A stretch of DNA of 10,565 nucleotides. Origin: an uncultured cyanobacterium (GTDB taxonomy: Bacteria > Cyanobacteriota > Cyanobacteriia > Cyanobacteriales > Geitlerinemataceae). The notes below the pieces were generated by a model. That model was not told the DNA's origin and made no database searches. It saw nothing but the letters and a program-made list of their open reading frames with translations. A program made the position numbers and the translations under genes. Shown here one piece after another: positions 7,401 to 10,565 of this stretch. The stretch spans positions 1-10,565 of the forward strand of contig CAKZKB010000482.1 in the NCBI GenBank assembly GCA_937121005.1, in the 5' to 3' direction. The first letter of the stretch is position 1; every line of letters starts with the position of its first letter.

Positions 7401-7404
7401 ACAA
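7376..7404 (-). promoter_or_regulatory. Candidate sigma-70-type promoter for the 152-aa protein gene
   Basis: On the minus strand, TTGTGC (7404-7399) and GATAAT (7381-7376) are separated by exactly 17 bp. The -10 box matches the consensus at 5 of 6 bases and the -35 box at 3 of 6. Transcription would start near 7369, about 50 nt before the ATG. Confidence 0.45.
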
Positions 7405-7429
7405 TGGAAAACTAAGCTACATTGTCAGT

Positions 7430-7435
7430 GAGGAG
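7430..7435 (+). promoter_or_regulatory. Ribosome binding site of the hydroxylase gene
   Basis: GAGGAG lies 12 nt before the ATG at 7448. It is the only strong Shine-Dalgarno seen in front of a gene in this window and supports this start, though the spacing is on the long side. Confidence 0.6.
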
Positions 7436-7447
7436 AAACTCGATACC

Positions 7448-7933
7448 ATGACCGTCGCCATCGCTTGGTTTGTAGGCGCATTTGTCTTCTCTAGCTTCGC
7501 CGAGTATTGGGTGCACCGCCTGATGCACCGTTGGCACAGCTTTGGCGAACGCCACCGCGATCACCATCGCCGCAACGAGGGACAAGGGGTGATCTTGGAA
7601 TTCCGCGACTACGTGAAAGGGACGATCGTCGCCATGCTGCTACCGTTCCTGCTTTCTGCGGCGGCGGGATGGGGTTGGCTGTTGGGGGCCTTGGCTTATG
7701 CTGCCTTTTCAGCTTACGCGCACCAACTTCAGCACGAAAACCCGACTAAATGCTTTTGGATGCCCATGCCCGTCCACTACGTCCACCACAAGTATAATAT
7801 GTGGCATCACAATTTCGGCCTGGCCGTCGATTGGTGGGATCGGGTCTTCGGCACGTACAAACTCGTGGAGTGGTGCGAAGACGCGGAATTGGAGTTGCGC
7901 GATCGCGGGTACTTACAACTGCGGTGGTGGTAG
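7448..7933 (+). CDS. Fatty acid hydroxylase superfamily membrane protein
   Basis: This 161-aa protein carries the histidine clusters of the membrane di-iron hydroxylase/desaturase superfamily: H23xxxH27 (HRLMH), H36xxHH40 (HRDHH), H92xxxH96 (HQLQH), H110xxHH114 (HYVHH) and H120-H121. Such histidines bind two irons that activate oxygen to hydroxylate or desaturate a lipid-like substrate in the membrane. Hydrophobic segments at about 3-18, 58-74 and 76-91 would hold it in the bilayer with the histidines on the cytoplasmic side. It is short for sterol desaturases, but bacterial CrtZ carotenoid hydroxylases have a similar size. The motif sequences here (HQLQHENP, HYVHHKYNMWHH) look more like the general fatty acid hydroxylase group than CrtZ. 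The substrate cannot be read from the sequence. A Shine-Dalgarno (GAGGAG) precedes the ATG. The next gene follows 75 bp downstream on the same strand. Confidence 0.9.
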   Translation: MTVAIAWFVGAFVFSSFAEYWVHRLMHRWHSFGERHRDHHRRNEGQGVILEFRDYVKGTIVAMLLPFLLSAAAGWGWLLGALAYAAFSAYAHQLQHENPTKCFWMPMPVHYVHHKYNMWHHNFGLAVDWWDRVFGTYKLVEWCEDAELELRDRGYLQLRWW

Positions 7934-7997
7934 TCTAACCCGCAATGGCGGCGATCGTCCCATGCTGGGGTTAAGATAGGAATATTCACCCCGAACC

Positions 7998-8005
7998 GCG
8001 ATCGC
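7998..8005. repeat. HIP1 octamer in place of a Shine-Dalgarno
   Basis: GCGATCGC ends three bases before the ATG of the universal stress protein gene and occupies the ribosome-binding region. It is one of more than 25 copies of this palindrome in the window. Confidence 0.85.
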
Positions 8006-8008
8006 CCC

Positions 8009-8884
8009 ATGTTTCGACGCATCTTAATCACTACCGATCTCACCGACGGGATGTATCGCCTCGCTAACTTTATCCCGAGTTTGGCCGCTGGCGGTATCGA
8101 GAAAATTGTCTTTTGTCACGTCGTCCCCTTCCAGGAAGGACGTGAGATCCCGAAAGTGGATGCGGACAAGGCGGAGGCGGCCCGCGATCGCCTCTCGGTG
8201 GCCTTGGAAAATCCCCCGGAAGGCGTAGAAGTCAGCGTCGAAATTCCTTCGGGTCGCCCTCTTGACAACATCCAAAAACTAGCCGAAACTCACGATATCG
8301 AAGCGATCGTCTTGGGAACCAACGCCCGAACGCTACTCGATGAAAAGTTGTTTGGCAGCACCACCGCCGCCCTTTCCGAACAGACGAAAATCCCGTTACT
8401 GGCACTGCGTCCGCCATTGATTTCGACCTATACTTGCGAAGAACTCGATCTGCGCTGTCGGCATTTATTCCGTTATTTGATGATTCCCTACGATGGCAGC
8501 GATGCGGCCAAAGCGGCTCTCGATCGCATCATCACCTACGCCGAGAAGCGCCCGGAAAATTCTTTACAACAATGCTTGCTGGTGCGGGTAGTGGAAGTGT
8601 CGCGACGGCGTGAAATTCTCTCCGAAGGACAAGTGGAAGAGTCCCGAGAAATGCTGGCTGAAGCCAAAAGCAAACTCGAAAGTATCGGTTTAGAAGTGTT
8701 TACCGACGTGCGACAAGGGGAACCCCTTCCCGAAATTATGGACATGGCCCTAGAATACGATATTAGCGCGATCGCGGTCAGTTCCACTAGCCTGCCCAAA
8801 ATTCTCGACTGGTCGCGATCGAGTTTTGCCAATAAGGTACTGCGCCAAAGTTGGCATCCGGTGTTATTTTTCCCGCCTGATTAA
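8009..8884 (+). CDS. Universal stress protein with two tandem Usp domains
   Basis: The 291 aa contain two Usp (UspA-fold) domains, about 1-135 and 152-290, each starting with the usual beta strand ending in aspartate (RRILITTD, D10; RYLMIPYD, D162). Usp proteins are cytoplasmic and help cells survive stress; many bind ATP through G-x2-G-x9-G-(S/T). The first domain nearly keeps this motif: G103-x2-A106-x9-G116-S117. In the second domain each glycine position is a serine with the same spacing: S258-x2-S261-x9-S271-S272. ATP binding is therefore plausible in the first half and doubtful in the second. The length is normal for a tandem Usp. No Shine-Dalgarno precedes the ATG, but FRRILITTD is a proper domain beginning, so the start is likely right. 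It lies 75 bp after the hydroxylase gene and may share its transcript. Confidence 0.93.
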   Translation: MFRRILITTDLTDGMYRLANFIPSLAAGGIEKIVFCHVVPFQEGREIPKVDADKAEAARDRLSVALENPPEGVEVSVEIPSGRPLDNIQKLAETHDIEAIVLGTNARTLLDEKLFGSTTAALSEQTKIPLLALRPPLISTYTCEELDLRCRHLFRYLMIPYDGSDAAKAALDRIITYAEKRPENSLQQCLLVRVVEVSRRREILSEGQVEESREMLAEAKSKLESIGLEVFTDVRQGEPLPEIMDMALEYDISAIAVSSTSLPKILDWSRSSFANKVLRQSWHPVLFFPPD

Positions 8885-8912
8885 TTTTGAAACCAGGGAA
8901 CGCTAATTGAAA

Positions 8913-8978
8913 GGGCGAAGCATTCGCCTTCTAGTTAATGGACTTTTTCTTCCTTTTTCGGTGCGAATGCTTAGCCCC
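8913..8978. repeat. MITE-like inverted repeat
   Basis: GGGCGAAGCATTCGCC (8913-8928) and GGTGCGAATGCTTAGCCC (8960-8977) are inverted copies, agreeing at 14 of the outer 15 positions, with a T-rich centre of about 31 bp. The left arm is itself a short palindrome (GGCGAA-gca-TTCGCC). The GGGCGAAGCATTCG core, with CCCCTAC flanking the right arm, resembles a dispersed repeat I recall between genes in many cyanobacteria. It lies between the stress protein stop and the amidase start. In RNA it could fold into a long hairpin and act as a terminator for the upstream gene. Confidence 0.7.
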
Positions 8979-9017
8979 TACAGTCTCTACGAATACTGTA
9001 ACTGTTCTAACTAACTA

Positions 9018-10565
9018 ATGCAATCAACACTCCTCGGATCGCTGTTCGGATTTGTTTTAACCAGTTCTTTTCTCGTGCAACCTGCGATCGCCCAATCTTC
9101 CCTGTTTATTTCTTATCCTTCTAACAACCACGAAACCACATCCGATCGCATTTTTCTCATTGGAACCGCACCGCCAACGGGAGAAGTGACAGTGAATGGA
9201 GACGTTATATCGCGATCGTCCCAGGGACATTTTGCCCCCAGTTTCCCCTTAGAAATGGGCGAAAATCGATTTGTCATTCGCCACGAAAACCAAGAAACCG
9301 TTATTACTGTTCGTCGGGTTACAGAAACCGTTCCCACTCCCAACGGAGCCGAATTTGCCAAAGGGTCGCTGATGCCCAATGTGGATATCGCTCGAATGCC
9401 AGGAGAAACGGTCTGTTTTAGCGCTGTTGCCCCCGAAAATGCCAACGTTGCCGTGCGCGTCGGCGATCGCGTTATTTCCCTACTTCCCGACCCCAACGAT
9501 GTCACTTTACCTGCCAACAATTCCGTCTTAACCGGACAAAACGATCCCCAACCTCGGACGATCGCCGGACGCTACGAAGGATGTACCCAATTTTCCCAAC
9601 CGGGCAGTTTTGGTGCGCCCCAATTTGAGTTACAATGGAACGGTCAGACGGCGACCCAAGCGGGCACTGGCGACATTACGATTCTCGATCGCGATCGCTT
9701 TACGGTTGCCGAAGTCACCACTGATGGCGCGATCGCCCGCACTGGCCCCAGTACCGACTACTCGCGTTTGACCCCCTTACCCTTGGGAACCCAAGCGTCT
9801 GTCACTGGACGAGAAGGGGACTGGTTGCGGTTGGACTATGGGGCCTGGATCCGCACCGAGGAAGCGCAAACCACCGAAAGCGGATCTCCACCGCGATCGA
9901 CGATCCGTAGCATTCGCAGCGATCGCGATCCAAACTGGACGCGAGTCTATTTTCCCCTCCAGGTTCCCGTCCCCGTCGAGGTGCAGCAAAAAAACGATAC
10001 CTTAACCCTAACTCTTCATAATACCACAGCCCAAACCGATTTTATCGCCTTTGGTAACAATCCCTTCATCTCGGCCATGGACTGGGAGCAAGTGGACGCG
10101 AACCGAGTGCAATATCGCTTCCAATTTGCCCAACCGCAGCAGTGGGGCTATACATTAGACTACGAAGGGACGACGCTGGTACTTTCGTTGCGCCACCCGC
10201 CGCAAGTGGGGCCGAGTTCGCTAGCGGGAACCACCATTGTCATCGATCCCGGACATGGCGGCCCGGAAGACTTGGGTGCGCGAGGCCCGGACGGCTATCC
10301 TGAAAAAGATGTCGCCTTGCGCGTCTCTCAATTGCTGCGCGACGAGTTGGAACGACGCGGCGCAACGGTGGTGATGACGCGAGATACGGACATCGAACTG
10401 TGGCTGTACGAGCGTACTGATATTATTGCACAGAACGAACCGACGATCGCCCTTAGCGTTCATTATAATGCCTTGCCGGACTCTGGAGATGCCGAAAATA
10501 CGGCCGGCGTGGGGATGTTTTGGTATCATCCCCACCGTCACGGTTTGGTAGCAAAACAGGTATTT
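9018..10565 (+). CDS. Exported N-acetylmuramoyl-L-alanine amidase (Amidase_3), 3' end outside window
   Basis: The frame runs from ATG 9018, the first ATG after an in-frame TAA, to the right edge: 516 residues visible. Residues 1-25 form a signal peptide ending in AIA before QS, so the protein goes to the periplasm. Residues 28-95 look like a small Ig-like beta domain. Residues 228-280 look like a bacterial SH3 domain (ARTGPSTDYSRL, GDWLRLDYGAWI), often used for cell-wall binding. From about 405 comes the Amidase_3 catalytic domain, with the zinc ligands H413 (IDPGHGG), E429 (PEKDVAL) and H482 (SVHYNA). This enzyme type cuts the bond between N-acetylmuramic acid and L-alanine in peptidoglycan, for cell separation, remodelling or recycling. 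The catalytic domain is incomplete here; its last part lies outside. No Shine-Dalgarno is seen. A MITE-like repeat separates it from the stress protein gene, so it is probably transcribed separately. Confidence 0.93.
   Translation, partial: MQSTLLGSLFGFVLTSSFLVQPAIAQSSLFISYPSNNHETTSDRIFLIGTAPPTGEVTVNGDVISRSSQGHFAPSFPLEMGENRFVIRHENQETVITVRRVTETVPTPNGAEFAKGSLMPNVDIARMPGETVCFSAVAPENANVAVRVGDRVISLLPDPNDVTLPANNSVLTGQNDPQPRTIAGRYEGCTQFSQPGSFGAPQFELQWNGQTATQAGTGDITILDRDRFTVAEVTTDGAIARTGPSTDYSRLTPLPLGTQASVTGREGDWLRLDYGAWIRTEEAQTTESGSPPRSTIRSIRSDRDPNWTRVYFPLQVPVPVEVQQKNDTLTLTLHNTTAQTDFIAFGNNPFISAMDWEQVDANRVQYRFQFAQPQQWGYTLDYEGTTLVLSLRHPPQVGPSSLAGTTIVIDPGHGGPEDLGARGPDGYPEKDVALRVSQLLRDELERRGATVVMTRDTDIELWLYERTDIIAQNEPTIALSVHYNALPDSGDAENTAGVGMFWYHPHRHGLVAKQVF

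Noticed and set aside
7934..8008. TAAGAT at 7972 as a promoter for the stress protein gene
   Set aside because: There is no -35 match at a normal distance and no extension motif; the 75-bp gap also allows co-transcription with the hydroxylase gene.

Overview
The window looks like a piece of cyanobacterial chromosome. The palindrome GCGATCGC (HIP1) occurs more than 25 times, in genes and between them. The tandem 7-bp repeats between genes and the very large Ser/Thr kinase-AAA-GAF-PAS sensor protein are also typical of cyanobacteria, especially filamentous ones. I cannot name the genus from this sequence.

Layout: positions 1-7318 are read on the minus strand and 7448-10565 on the plus strand, so the two blocks diverge from a control region at 7319-7447. 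In its own 5'->3' order, the minus block holds a 152-aa secreted or membrane-anchored protein of unknown function (7318-6860), a 225-bp stretch of short tandem repeats, a 116-aa acidic single-span membrane protein (6634-6284), another heptamer array that runs into the start of the 16S rRNA methyltransferase gene rsmE (6159-5389), and a signalling gene that fills half the window (5302 to the left edge, 1767 residues visible). The signalling protein has, in order, a Ser/Thr kinase domain, an AAA-type ATPase domain, a long helical repeat region, GAF and PAS domains. It is cut just where a histidine kinase domain should start. This is the architecture of the HstK-type dual kinases of cyanobacteria.

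The plus block holds a compact membrane fatty-acid-hydroxylase-superfamily protein (7448-7933), a tandem-domain universal stress protein (8009-8884), a MITE-like inverted repeat (8913-8978) and an exported N-acetylmuramoyl-L-alanine amidase cut by the right edge (9018-10565).

The genes do not form one obvious pathway. They mix sensing (kinase, stress protein), envelope work (amidase, hydroxylase, two small exported or membrane proteins) and ribosome modification (RsmE). I found no convincing new multi-gene system. The most unusual features are the cluster of four unrelated short-repeat arrays within 700 bp, one of which supplies the only plausible rsmE start codons, and the stress protein whose second domain has serine at each glycine of the ATP motif while keeping the spacing.
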